Source of the DNA: an uncultured Bacteroidales bacterium
GTDB taxonomy: Bacteria; Bacteroidota; Bacteroidia; Bacteroidales; Muribaculaceae
Reading direction: 5' to 3'
DNA length: 64,000 nt
NCBI GenBank assembly: GCA_949285735.1
Contig: CASEAQ010000015.1
Coordinates: forward strand, 1 to 64,000
Every line of letters begins with the position of its first letter. Positions within the stretch are counted from its first letter, which is position 1. The position numbers and the translations under genes were made by a program. The notes below the pieces were generated by a model. The model worked only from the letters and a program-made list of their open reading frames with translations, was not told the DNA's origin and searched no databases. Shown here piece by piece: positions 53,720-62,390 of this stretch.

Positions 53720-56700
53720 ATGAAAGCAAAGAAGATAATAATAAGGTCGTTGAAAGTGCTTGCATGGACGGTTGCTTCGCTCGTCGTCGTGCTGGCTCTT
53801 GCATTGTGGGCGGTGGTGTGGCTGATTTCGCCGGAAAACCTTACCCGATATGCCGAGGAGGCTGCCAACAAGTATCTCGATGCACAAGTCGAGATAGGCA
53901 AACTGGAGCTTACGGCTTATTCCACTTTCCCCATTCTGCATGTTGACATCGACAGCTTGAGGGTGCTGTCGGGCAGCCTCGACAGTATTCCGGGAATGGA
54001 CAGCATCGCATTGCCCGACAATGCCGAGCACCTGCTGTCGTTCTCTAAATTGCATTTGGGTGTGAATCTTGCCGAAGCAATGATTGGCCGCGTCGATGTG
54101 AAAGACTTGTCGGTGACCGATCTCGATGTCAACATTGTGGAGGTGTCGCCGGTGGCAAGCAACTATGCCATTGTGCCAATGTCGCCCGATGCCGAAGCCG
54201 ACACGGTGGCTGCCGACACGTCGATGATGGAATTGCCGTGGATGCGTTGTAAGCAGATTATGCTGAAGGGCACCACGCGGCTGGCTTATTATTCGGCTGC
54301 CAATGATGTGTCGGCAAAGATGACGCTCGATACGGCGTCGATTATCGCCACAGGGCGCGATACATACAGGCTCGACTTGGCTGGCGTAGCAAGTTGCTCG
54401 ATGGCTGGCGAGATGGTGGTGACCGATTTCCCGTTCAGCATGGGAACGGATATTGGCTGGAACTATCGCAGAATGATGGATATAAGCGTTTCCGACTTGC
54501 AAGCCTGCTTGCTCGACATTCCCATAACAGGCAATGTGACGCTGCTTGCCGAGGAGGGCGACCCGGTGTTGCACGACTTCGACTTGCGAATCGACTCGGT
54601 GAGGTTTGCCTCGGTGGTTCCGCAATTGCCTGGCAAGTACCGGCGAATGTTCGACCGCGTGCGCAGCAACCTCATGGCGTCGGTCGATGTGCATCTTAAC
54701 GAGCCATACGTGCTGACGGGCGAGCAAATGCCGTCGATGTCGGCACGGTTGGTTGTCCCCGATTCCTATTGGCAAATGATAGGCGGACGCGGACGTATCG
54801 ATCGCCTCGCGCTCGATGCCCAAATGGAGCTCGACGGTGAACGACCGTATGCAAGTGCCGTGACGCTCAATAATTTGATATTGAATGGCGTGGCTGTGAA
54901 ATTGCAGTTGTCGGGCAAGGCGACAAATATATTTGCTGACCCCCACGTGACGGCTACTGTGAATGGTCACACCGACTTGGGCATTATTGCCGGAATGGCA
55001 AACGTGCCGCTCAACTTCACCATTGCCGGAGATGCCGAAGCCAATGCTTCGGTTGAAATGAAGATGAGCGACCTCAACAAGGAGAATCTGCACAAGGTGA
55101 AACTGAGTGGCAGCCTCGGGTTGCACAATTTGGCTTACGACAATATTCTCGACACTATGAGCGTAAGGGCTGGTTTTGCCATGCTGTCGTTTGGCAACCA
55201 AGAGACCTATACGAAGCGCGATTCGACCACGGGCGAAGACCTGTTGCGTGTTACCGCCAGCGTCGATACGCTCGCTGCGTTGCTGCCAGGCTTGGACTTG
55301 TCGCTCAATAACTTGCGCATAGGCGCAGGGGCTGTGGGCGCATGGCGAGCTGCCAAGGACTCGACGCAGGTGATACCAATGGGATTTAACGTGTCGGCGC
55401 GGAAGATACGCATGAAGCAGGAAAACGGCACATTCATCGCCACTAAAGGAGTGACATGTAGCGGCAGTGTGTCGCGTTTCCGCGATATAAACAAGTTGCC
55501 GGTATTTTATTTGGGATTCGGGCTCGACACGCTCTTATATCGCGACAATGCGCAATTTGTGTATCTCAAGGATAGCAAAATCGACCTCGTTGCCAACCGT
55601 CGGGTCAATTGGCGGCGCATGAACCGCACTCGCCAGTTTGTTGACACCTTGCGGGCGCAGCATCCCGACTGGAGCAACGACACGCTGCTTGCCGTAGTGA
55701 AGGAGCAGCAACGCCTGCAGCGCGAAGCCCGCAAGAAGCGTAGGGCGCAGCGGCAACAACAGCGCACCAAGCTCGACGATGCCGAGGTGATGGATATGAC
55801 GGTCGATAGCGGATTTGCACGTTTGCTTGCCCAGTGGCAGCTGCATGGCAGAATAAAGAGCAACACGGGCGCTATGTACACACCATATTTTCCGTTGCGT
55901 AACCGCATTACCGATGTCGATGTGAAGTTCAATGCCGATAGTGTTACCGTCGAGAGCTTCAACTACACCGTGGGCAAGAGCAACTTCAGCATGAAGGGGA
56001 AATTGAAGAATATACGTTCGACGTTGATGGGGCGTACACGACGTCCGCTTGATATAGCATTGATAGTGAAAGCCGACTCGATTGATGTCAACCAGCTTGT
56101 GGGGGCTGCCGCCGACGGATTGGCTTATTCGGGCGATGCCGTGGGGCTTAACAATATGGATAGCACCATTACCGACATTGACCAGATGCAGCAACAGGTT
56201 GAGGCAGAGCAGACCGACACGACGCTTGCTGCATTTGTGGTGCCACGCAACATCGAGGCAAAGATTGCCGTGCGCAGCAACAATATTACATTTGCCGACA
56301 TGAATTTCAACGAGTTCGACGGTAACCTGTTTATCCACGACGGCGTCATCAACCTCAATGAACTGAAGGCTACTTCCGACATAGGTTCGGCACGGTTCAA
56401 CGCAATGTATGCCTCGACCGACCGCCACAATATAAAGTTTGGTATGGATCTCGGACTTGAGAAGATAAGGGTAGGGGCGTTCCTGCACATGATTCCTGCC
56501 ATCGATTCGGTAATGCCTTTGTTGGAGTCGGTTGACGGTATCATAGATGCCGATATTGCCACTACTGCCAATATCGACTCGGTGATGAATATCGACATTC
56601 CGTCGTTGCGTGCAGCTGTGAAGTTGCATGGCGACAGCCTCGTGTTTATGGATGCCGAAACATTCCGCAAGATTGGCAAGATGTTGCGTTTCAAGAACCG

Positions 56701-57280
56701 CGACCACAACATGATAGACCAGATGACCGTCGAACTGCTTGTCGAAAACTCGCAGATGATGCTCTTCCCGTTCATGTTCAACGTTGACCGCTACAAGCTC
56801 GGTGTGCTTGGCTACAACGACTTGGATTTGAACTTCCGCTACCATATCTCGGTGCTGAAGTCGCCTATACCGTTCAAGTTTGGCATAAACATCTACGGCA
56901 ACCCCGACGACATGCACTTCCGTTTCGGCGGTGCCAAATATAAGGAAGACGACTTGAGGGCAGAGATGGTGGAAATTGTTGACACGGCTCGTATCAACTT
57001 GCGCGAACAAATCAATGCGGCGTTGCGCCGAGGGGCAAATGCGGCATTGCGTTCAAACTTGGAAGTCGGCAACCGTCGTCCTAATATGCGCCGCATGGTG
57101 GAAGATGCCGAGAAGGACGGACTTTCGGCAACCGACAGCCTGCAAATGATGCAACAGGGCATGATAGAGCACCCCGATACAACTTCCGTTCCCGCACCCA
57201 AATCTGAAGCCGTCGGGAATGAAGGTTTGGAAAAGAGGAATCGCGAAGCAATAAAAAACGAAGAAGAACAGGGGAATTAG
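53720..57280 (+). CDS. AsmA-like inner-membrane protein
   Basis: 1186 aa from MKAKKIIIRSLKVLAWTVAS (a GTG six codons upstream is an unlikely start). One N-terminal membrane helix (VASLVVVLALALWAVVWLI) is followed by the AsmA start motif NLTRYAEEAANKYLDAQVEI and a very long periplasmic beta-rich body of repeating strands. A charged helix with poly-basic/Gln stretch (KEQQRLQREARKKRRAQRQQ) interrupts it near residues 660-690. The C-terminal region (about 830-1090) is the AsmA_2-like domain (VPRNIEAKIAVRSNNITFAD). AsmA-family proteins are thought to bridge the periplasm for phospholipid transport or to affect outer-membrane assembly. It ends at a bidirectional terminator. Confidence 0.85.
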   Translation: MKAKKIIIRSLKVLAWTVASLVVVLALALWAVVWLISPENLTRYAEEAANKYLDAQVEIGKLELTAYSTFPILHVDIDSLRVLSGSLDSIPGMDSIALPDNAEHLLSFSKLHLGVNLAEAMIGRVDVKDLSVTDLDVNIVEVSPVASNYAIVPMSPDAEADTVAADTSMMELPWMRCKQIMLKGTTRLAYYSAANDVSAKMTLDTASIIATGRDTYRLDLAGVASCSMAGEMVVTDFPFSMGTDIGWNYRRMMDISVSDLQACLLDIPITGNVTLLAEEGDPVLHDFDLRIDSVRFASVVPQLPGKYRRMFDRVRSNLMASVDVHLNEPYVLTGEQMPSMSARLVVPDSYWQMIGGRGRIDRLALDAQMELDGERPYASAVTLNNLILNGVAVKLQLSGKATNIFADPHVTATVNGHTDLGIIAGMANVPLNFTIAGDAEANASVEMKMSDLNKENLHKVKLSGSLGLHNLAYDNILDTMSVRAGFAMLSFGNQETYTKRDSTTGEDLLRVTASVDTLAALLPGLDLSLNNLRIGAGAVGAWRAAKDSTQVIPMGFNVSARKIRMKQENGTFIATKGVTCSGSVSRFRDINKLPVFYLGFGLDTLLYRDNAQFVYLKDSKIDLVANRRVNWRRMNRTRQFVDTLRAQHPDWSNDTLLAVVKEQQRLQREARKKRRAQRQQQRTKLDDAEVMDMTVDSGFARLLAQWQLHGRIKSNTGAMYTPYFPLRNRITDVDVKFNADSVTVESFNYTVGKSNFSMKGKLKNIRSTLMGRTRRPLDIALIVKADSIDVNQLVGAAADGLAYSGDAVGLNNMDSTITDIDQMQQQVEAEQTDTTLAAFVVPRNIEAKIAVRSNNITFADMNFNEFDGNLFIHDGVINLNELKATSDIGSARFNAMYASTDRHNIKFGMDLGLEKIRVGAFLHMIPAIDSVMPLLESVDGIIDADIATTANIDSVMNIDIPSLRAAVKLHGDSLVFMDAETFRKIGKMLRFKNRDHNMIDQMTVELLVENSQMMLFPFMFNVDRYKLGVLGYNDLDLNFRYHISVLKSPIPFKFGINIYGNPDDMHFRFGGAKYKEDDLRAEMVEIVDTARINLREQINAALRRGANAALRSNLEVGNRRPNMRRMVEDAEKDGLSATDSLQMMQQGMIEHPDTTSVPAPKSEAVGNEGLEKRNREAIKNEEEQGN

Positions 57281-57346
57281 GAAAGAGGAATTAGGAATGG
57301 GGAATTAGGAATCAGTTCTGTTAATTGGCAGTGTGCTGATAAATAA

Positions 57347-57385
57347 TTGCCGCCGTTGCAGGCATCGAAACTGCAACGGCGGCAA
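57347..57385. terminator. Bidirectional terminator hairpin
   Basis: TTGCCGCCGTTGCAG and CTGCAACGGCGGCAA form a perfect 15-bp stem with a 9-nt loop between convergent genes. The same core recurs at 27205-27245. The stretch just before (57270-57313) carries three copies of GGAATTAGGAA-like units. Confidence 0.75.
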
Positions 57386-57424
57386 AATATTCCTAATTCC
57401 TCATTGTCAATTGATAGTTGTCAA

Positions 57425-58111
57425 TTATTCTCGCCACGTATTAGGGGTGATGATGATTTCGTCGATGCGATACAGGGCGTAGTTGTCGGTGAGCGAGGTC
57501 ATGATGCCCTCGTCGGTGTAGCTGGCTATTTTAGGGGAGGCGGTTTCATCGAGCCATTTCAGAAAGAGCATTCCGTCGGTTGCCTTGCACAGTTCGCTGC
57601 TGCCGTTGATGCCGTCTTCGGCTTCGCCAAGGCGCATTTCGGCATCGGGATATGCCGAAAAAACCGAGGCAAACGTCGAACCGACACCTATGCCACGCTC
57701 GGTGAAGTAGTCGCCGGCAAGAATGAATATCGCGCTGATGCGGCGGTGGGAGCTGTTTTGCAAAATTATTTGTATCTCGCCGTCTTTGCTAAGGGTGTAG
57801 TTGCGCCCCGTCGGCGTGTCGTCGGTGATTATGCTGTCGATGTCGAAGTGTGTCGATAGTCGTTTCACTGCCGTTGCCGTTTCTTCGCCTATCAGCACCA
57901 TTCCGCTGATGCCGTCGCTGTCGATTATCGCGCCGGGCATTATGGTGTCGGTTTCGATATGTTGCTGCTCGGGTTGACGGCTCTTTTCCCATGCCATGTC
58001 GTCGATGGCGTCGTGGGTGAAGCCATTTATTATGATTACGGCTGCGGCAATTGCCATGATTGCCGCTATCGCCCACAATGCTTTGTGGCTGTGTTTCCTG
58101 CGTCGGTTCAT
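57425..58111 (-). CDS. Membrane-anchored protein, unknown function
   Basis: 228 aa. A basic start (MNRRRKHSHK) and one membrane helix (ALWAIAAIMAIAAAVIIING) anchor it with the bulk in the periplasm. The rest is an alpha/beta domain with IDSDGISGMVLIGEETATAV and GIGVGSTFASVFSAYPDAEM near residues 60-170; the latter resembles repeat motifs in uncharacterised envelope proteins, but I cannot assign a family. It is 4 bp downstream of the GHL10 hydrolase gene on the same strand, so the two are one transcript. Confidence 0.7.
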   Translation of the reverse strand: MNRRRKHSHKALWAIAAIMAIAAAVIIINGFTHDAIDDMAWEKSRQPEQQHIETDTIMPGAIIDSDGISGMVLIGEETATAVKRLSTHFDIDSIITDDTPTGRNYTLSKDGEIQIILQNSSHRRISAIFILAGDYFTERGIGVGSTFASVFSAYPDAEMRLGEAEDGINGSSELCKATDGMLFLKWLDETASPKIASYTDEGIMTSLTDNYALYRIDEIIITPNTWRE

Positions 58112-58115
58112 CTTG

Positions 58116-59627
58116 TCAATATTTTATGGTTATCTTTTCCCCCTTTGGACTTTCGTTGTTGGCACGGTCGAGCACGGTTACCACGTAGGTGTATTTCCCT
58201 TTTTCCGACAGCGTTTCGCTATATTGCTGGTCGGGAGTGACGGCACGAATGGCTGCTGCATTGCCGAGGTCGATGTTGCTGCCGCTGTCGAAGCGGTAAA
58301 CCACATAGAACCGTGGTTGCTGCATCGGGTCGTGCACCTTGGGCGCGTTCCAGTGCAGCTCTACGATGCCTTGCTTGTCGCAGCCTCCCCCCAACTTGCC
58401 CACTTCGTCCGGCAGCTCGCTGTCGAGCCACGTATAGGCTGGAACGAGGGCGATGGTTGACTGGTATTTCTTGCCAAGTTGCGTTGCCACACCCTTGTAG
58501 TTGTCAACGACCAAGTAGCCGGGCCACCAGCAATTGCCTTGCACGTTGGGCAACGTGCGCGACAGGCGTATTTTGTGCCCAAGCTGGTTTTTCTCTTGCG
58601 ACCGTCCGATGTCGGGCTTGTCCATAGTGGTTTTCACCGATTGCCCAATGTAGAGATGCCTGCCATTGGCATGGTCGTTCCACCAGTAGGCAAGTTTTTG
58701 CGATGATGCCACCTTGTGTTCAAGCTCCCAGTAGAGTTGTGGGATTAGGTAGTCGATCCAGCCACGTTCAGCCCACAGTGTCACGTCGGCATACAGGTCG
58801 TCGTAGTTTTGCAGTCCGCCGGTGTCGCTGCCGTCGGGGTCCGACTTCTTGTTGCGCCAGATGCCGAATGGGCTTATTCCGAGCCTCACCCATGGCTTCA
58901 CGCCGCTGATTGCGTTGTGCAGCTGCTCGATGAGCAGGTTCACGTTTTGCCGCCGCCAGTCGCCACGGTTTTTCCCTTTGCCAAATTTGCGGTACGACGC
59001 ATTGTCGGGAAACGGTTTTCCGTTCACCGGGTAGGGATAGAAATAGTCGTCGAGGTGTATCGCATCGATGTCGTAGCGTTTCACTATGTCGGTCACGATT
59101 TTGGTGATATAGTCACGATTTTCCTTGTAGGCTGGGTCGAAGTATATCTTGCCGGCATATTTCACGAAGCGTTCGGGGTGCTTGTGGAAGACGTGGCTAC
59201 GTGGCGGCACTTCGCGCGACGACAGCGTGACGCGGTAGGGGTTGAGCCACGCATGTAGTTCCATGCCACGGGCATGGGCTTGTTCCACCATGAATTGCAG
59301 CGGGTCCCACTCGGGCGACGGGGCTTTGCCTGCCGTGCCTGTGAGGTGCTTGCTCCATGGCTCGATGTCGGAGCGGTAGAATGCGTCCGACTGTGGCCGC
59401 ACTTGGAAGATGACGGCGTTGCAACCAGCCTCGTGCAGCTTGTCGAGCAGTTGGCACAAGTATATTTGGTTGTCGAGAGTGGACTGTTGCGCATATTGTT
59501 CTTGATAGATGGTGTTGAGCCATGCGCCGCGAAACTCGCGCTTGGGATTTTGTGCGGCGATGGTGCTGCAAGCCGCGAGAGCAATGGCGGCTAAGGCGAT
59601 TATTTGTCGCAGGTGGTGAATCTTCAT
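58116..59627 (-). CDS. Family-10-like glycoside hydrolase (GHL10), secreted
   Basis: 503 aa. Signal or lipoprotein leader (IIALAAIALAACSTIAAQ). The GHL10 TIM barrel (PF02638) begins REFRGAWLNTIYQ and has CNAVIFQVRPQSDAFYRSDI, GMELHAWLNPYRV, YDIDAIHLDDYFYPYPV, RLGISPFGIWRN and DYLIPQLYWELEH. A C-terminal fibronectin-like domain (from about residue 410) ends the protein. Members such as DigH of E. coli cleave denuded peptidoglycan glycan strands, so cell-wall turnover is more likely than polysaccharide use. It is co-transcribed with the downstream membrane-anchored protein gene. Confidence 0.88.
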   Translation of the reverse strand: MKIHHLRQIIALAAIALAACSTIAAQNPKREFRGAWLNTIYQEQYAQQSTLDNQIYLCQLLDKLHEAGCNAVIFQVRPQSDAFYRSDIEPWSKHLTGTAGKAPSPEWDPLQFMVEQAHARGMELHAWLNPYRVTLSSREVPPRSHVFHKHPERFVKYAGKIYFDPAYKENRDYITKIVTDIVKRYDIDAIHLDDYFYPYPVNGKPFPDNASYRKFGKGKNRGDWRRQNVNLLIEQLHNAISGVKPWVRLGISPFGIWRNKKSDPDGSDTGGLQNYDDLYADVTLWAERGWIDYLIPQLYWELEHKVASSQKLAYWWNDHANGRHLYIGQSVKTTMDKPDIGRSQEKNQLGHKIRLSRTLPNVQGNCWWPGYLVVDNYKGVATQLGKKYQSTIALVPAYTWLDSELPDEVGKLGGGCDKQGIVELHWNAPKVHDPMQQPRFYVVYRFDSGSNIDLGNAAAIRAVTPDQQYSETLSEKGKYTYVVTVLDRANNESPKGEKITIKY

Positions 59628-59955
59628 TGGTGGTTTCCTGAAATATATTTCTGAATTGCAACTGTAAAAGTAGCAATAAAAAGTGGCATAATGCTGCCAT
59701 AGGATGAAAAAAGGTAAAAGTGGTGCCGTTTGGCAGAATTTATGTCCGCAATCGGCTATATGGAGGTGTAAATAATTATTTTTTGCTGTAAAAGTTATAT
59801 AAATGAGAATATATGTTTAACTTTGTGAACTAATTGGCATATTGTTGTTGTGCCGCAATAGATAATGCCTGTCTGACGTTATCCTCTTGATGGGCTTGGA
59901 TATATAGTTGTAATAGGCTCGTTGGATTAGGTTTATTAACCATAAAACAAGGAAA
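59628..59955 (+). promoter_or_regulatory. Intergenic region with -7 box (TAACTTTG, 59818-59825)
   Basis: The box predicts a start near 59832 and a leader of about 125 nt for the DUF4493 gene. No other gene or repeat is seen in this gap. Confidence 0.45.
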
Positions 59956-60645
59956 ATGAAGAAAAAAATAATAAAAGCATTGTTGCCGGTTGCTTTTGCC
60001 GCAATGGTTGCCGCGGGGTGTGACAACCCTTCGTATCCCGACCCTGCCGGCGAGCGTGGCACATTGTCGTTGTCGGGGTTCACGGTCACGGCGGTTGACA
60101 CCACGATAACTTCGGGAGAGACGACGGGCATCGATGTCGCCGACTTTGTTGTGAATGTGCGAAACAGCGTCACTGGCGACGTTGCTGCTTCGTGGCGGTA
60201 TGCCGAGGTGCCAGCCGAGGTGCAATTGCTCGACGGAACGTATGTGGTGGAGGCTTACAACGCCGAGGTGCAGCCTGCGGCGTGGGAAGCACCCTACTAC
60301 TACGCGAGCGCGCAAGTGAGGGTGTATGGCGGCGAGACCGCCACACTGTCGGCACTGCAATGCCAGCTTGCCAATGTGAAGGTGAGCGTGGCTTATACCG
60401 ATGCCTTCAAGGCTGCGATGGGCAGTGACGTGAAGGTTGACGTGTCGATGTCGCAGGGTGGCTCGCTTGAGTTTACGCCCGATGAGACACGCTGCGGCTA
60501 CTTCGAGCTGGTCGAAGGCTCGACTACGCTCGTTGCCACGCTCAGTGGCACGGTGTCGGGCGTGGATACTATGAACTACCAGGTTTTGACCAACGTGTCG
60601 GCAGGGCAGCACTACCGTATAACCTTCTCGCTCGATGGCGAGTAG
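59956..60645 (+). CDS. DUF4493 lipoprotein
   Basis: 229 aa. A lipoprotein signal (LPVAFAAMVAAGC) is followed by RGTLSLSGFTVTAVDTTITS, VADFVVNVRNSVTGDVAASW, YAEVPAEVQLLDGTYVVEAY and PAAWEAPYYYASAQVRVYGG, the DUF4493 pattern of Bacteroidetes. The domain resembles fimbrillin/Mfa-type surface proteins in layout. It is the first gene of a four-gene surface cluster with two beta-barrels and a PCMD protein. Function unknown. Confidence 0.85.
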   Translation: MKKKIIKALLPVAFAAMVAAGCDNPSYPDPAGERGTLSLSGFTVTAVDTTITSGETTGIDVADFVVNVRNSVTGDVAASWRYAEVPAEVQLLDGTYVVEAYNAEVQPAAWEAPYYYASAQVRVYGGETATLSALQCQLANVKVSVAYTDAFKAAMGSDVKVDVSMSQGGSLEFTPDETRCGYFELVEGSTTLVATLSGTVSGVDTMNYQVLTNVSAGQHYRITFSLDGE

Positions 60646-60703
60646 TGGGTGGCATTGCTCGATATCAATATTTTAGAAATAACACAAAACTGATAAATGG
60701 AAA

Positions 60704-61438
60704 ATGGCTAAAAGAACCATTTGGGCGATAGTGCTTGTGTTGTGCTCGGTGATAAGTGCCGTGGCGCAAGAACACTTCAGCCGAAACATAGACAGCAAGA
60801 CGTTTGTGCCGAAAGGCCAGTGGATTACTGGCGTGAGTGTCAGCTACTCGCAGTCGAACAACGATAATTACCAATTTTTCATCGTTGAGGGCATCAAGGG
60901 CAACACCTACTCGTTTACGGTTACACCGATGGCGTGCTATATGTTCAACAACGACCTTGGAGCTGGCGGACGGTTGGGCTATGAGCGCAGCCGTGTGAAG
61001 TTTGATAACGCAAATGTCATAATCGATTCAGATACCGATTACACCAACGAAAACCTCTATTGCATCAACCAGGAGTATTCGGCAATGGGCATATTCCGCA
61101 ATTATATAGGAATAGGCGACTCAAAGCGGTTTGGATTCTTCAACGAAGTGAGGCTGGAGTTTGGTGTAGGAGAGTCGAAGCTGACCAACGGCAACGGAAG
61201 CGACTTTACCGGCACATTTGAGCGTTCCTATAATATAGGCGTTGGCGTTATGCCGGGGTTGGTGATGTTCCTCACCAACTATTCGGCGATAGAGTTGAGC
61301 GTCGGGGTACTTGGTTTCAACTATTCACACACCAAGCAGACCAACGACCAAATCTATTATGCCAGCCGGGATAGCAAAAGTGCCAATTTCAGAATTAACT
61401 TGTTCTCCATTTCATTTGGAGTGGCGTTTTATCTATAA
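60704..61438 (+). CDS. Outer-membrane beta-barrel protein (first paralogue)
   Basis: 244 aa with a signal peptide (AIVLVLCSVISAVA-QE). FVPKGQWITGVSVSYSQSNN starts the barrel. Alternating strands (GRLGYERSRVKF, YNIGVGVMPGLVMFLTN, AIELSVGVLGFNYSHTKQ) lead to the C-terminal FGVAFYL with a terminal hydrophobic residue typical of outer-membrane insertion. It is a paralogue of the next gene (shared PKGQW, VSY, EVRLEF/EVDLEF). Gap to DUF4493 58 bp, to the next gene 5 bp. Confidence 0.82.
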   Translation: MAKRTIWAIVLVLCSVISAVAQEHFSRNIDSKTFVPKGQWITGVSVSYSQSNNDNYQFFIVEGIKGNTYSFTVTPMACYMFNNDLGAGGRLGYERSRVKFDNANVIIDSDTDYTNENLYCINQEYSAMGIFRNYIGIGDSKRFGFFNEVRLEFGVGESKLTNGNGSDFTGTFERSYNIGVGVMPGLVMFLTNYSAIELSVGVLGFNYSHTKQTNDQIYYASRDSKSANFRINLFSISFGVAFYL

Positions 61439-61443
61439 TCACA

Positions 61444-62373
61444 ATGAAGAATACTTGGAGAAAGATAACGGTATTGGTGGCAGTTGCAGCGGTTACTGCC
61501 GTGCCTGCGTTTGCTGCCGACCTTGCCAAGACTGGCGACAAATATGTTACTACCAATGCGGTGGTGAAGAAAAGTGTTGAAGTGATAAGCATCGACAGCA
61601 TCGATGGTGGCGTGCAGGCAGTGATACCCGATGTTGACATATACAAGGAGAAGATTATCATCGACAACGACACTGTCAATCTCATAATCCCCGAACGTAA
61701 TTTCGGACGGTTCGACCGTGGCTTGTTCAATTTCTTGTTTATCCCCAAGGGACAATGGTCGTTCGGCCTTGATGTGTCGTATGGGGAGTTTAATAGCCGG
61801 GATATTGACGTGCTGTCGTTCGTAGGTGACTTTGACTTCGGTGGCAGTGTGTTTTCTATCGACCCCTACATAAGCTACTTCTTTGCCCACAACCAGTCGA
61901 TAGGTATGCGTTTGGGCTATTCGCGCAATAAAGCCGACCTTGGCAACCTGTCAATCGACATCGATGATATTGATGTGTCGTTGAAGGATATCGACTACAA
62001 CACCGAGGAGTATTCGGCTTCGGTGTTCTACCGCCATTACATAGGACTTGACCGTTCGCGCCGCTGGGCGGTGTTCAATGAGGTTGACTTGGAGTTTGCC
62101 AGCGGCAACGGCTCGTTCGAGCGTCCCTATAACGGGGTTCCGCGCATCACCGAGACGGTGACAACCGAGGTGCGCATGAATTTTTCGCCGGGCATCTGTT
62201 GCTTTGTCCACGACTACGTGAGCTTCAACTTGTCGTTTGGCGTGTTTGGCGTGCACTGGAAGAAGTGGCAGCAGACTACCGACAAGGTGGAAGAAGGCTC
62301 GCGCACATCGAGCGGTGCCAATTTTAAGTTTAACTTGTTTAATCTCCGCATGGGTATCGCCGTGCATATTTGA
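61444..62373 (+). CDS. Outer-membrane beta-barrel protein (second paralogue)
   Basis: 309 aa. Signal peptide (VLVAVAAVTAVPAFAADL), then a 60-residue extension (KSVEVISIDSIDGGVQAVIP) absent from the first paralogue, then the barrel FIPKGQWSFGLDVSYGEFNS, YISYFFAHNQSIGMRLGYSR, FNEVDLEFASGNGSFERPYN and the terminal FNLFNLRMGIAVHI. The matching blocks in the same order show a tandem duplication with later divergence. It probably forms part of a surface structure with the DUF4493 and PCMD proteins. The stop codon lies 17 bp before the PCMD start. Confidence 0.82.
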   Translation: MKNTWRKITVLVAVAAVTAVPAFAADLAKTGDKYVTTNAVVKKSVEVISIDSIDGGVQAVIPDVDIYKEKIIIDNDTVNLIIPERNFGRFDRGLFNFLFIPKGQWSFGLDVSYGEFNSRDIDVLSFVGDFDFGGSVFSIDPYISYFFAHNQSIGMRLGYSRNKADLGNLSIDIDDIDVSLKDIDYNTEEYSASVFYRHYIGLDRSRRWAVFNEVDLEFASGNGSFERPYNGVPRITETVTTEVRMNFSPGICCFVHDYVSFNLSFGVFGVHWKKWQQTTDKVEEGSRTSSGANFKFNLFNLRMGIAVHI

Positions 62374-62390
62374 GAAAAGCAGAACGCCGT

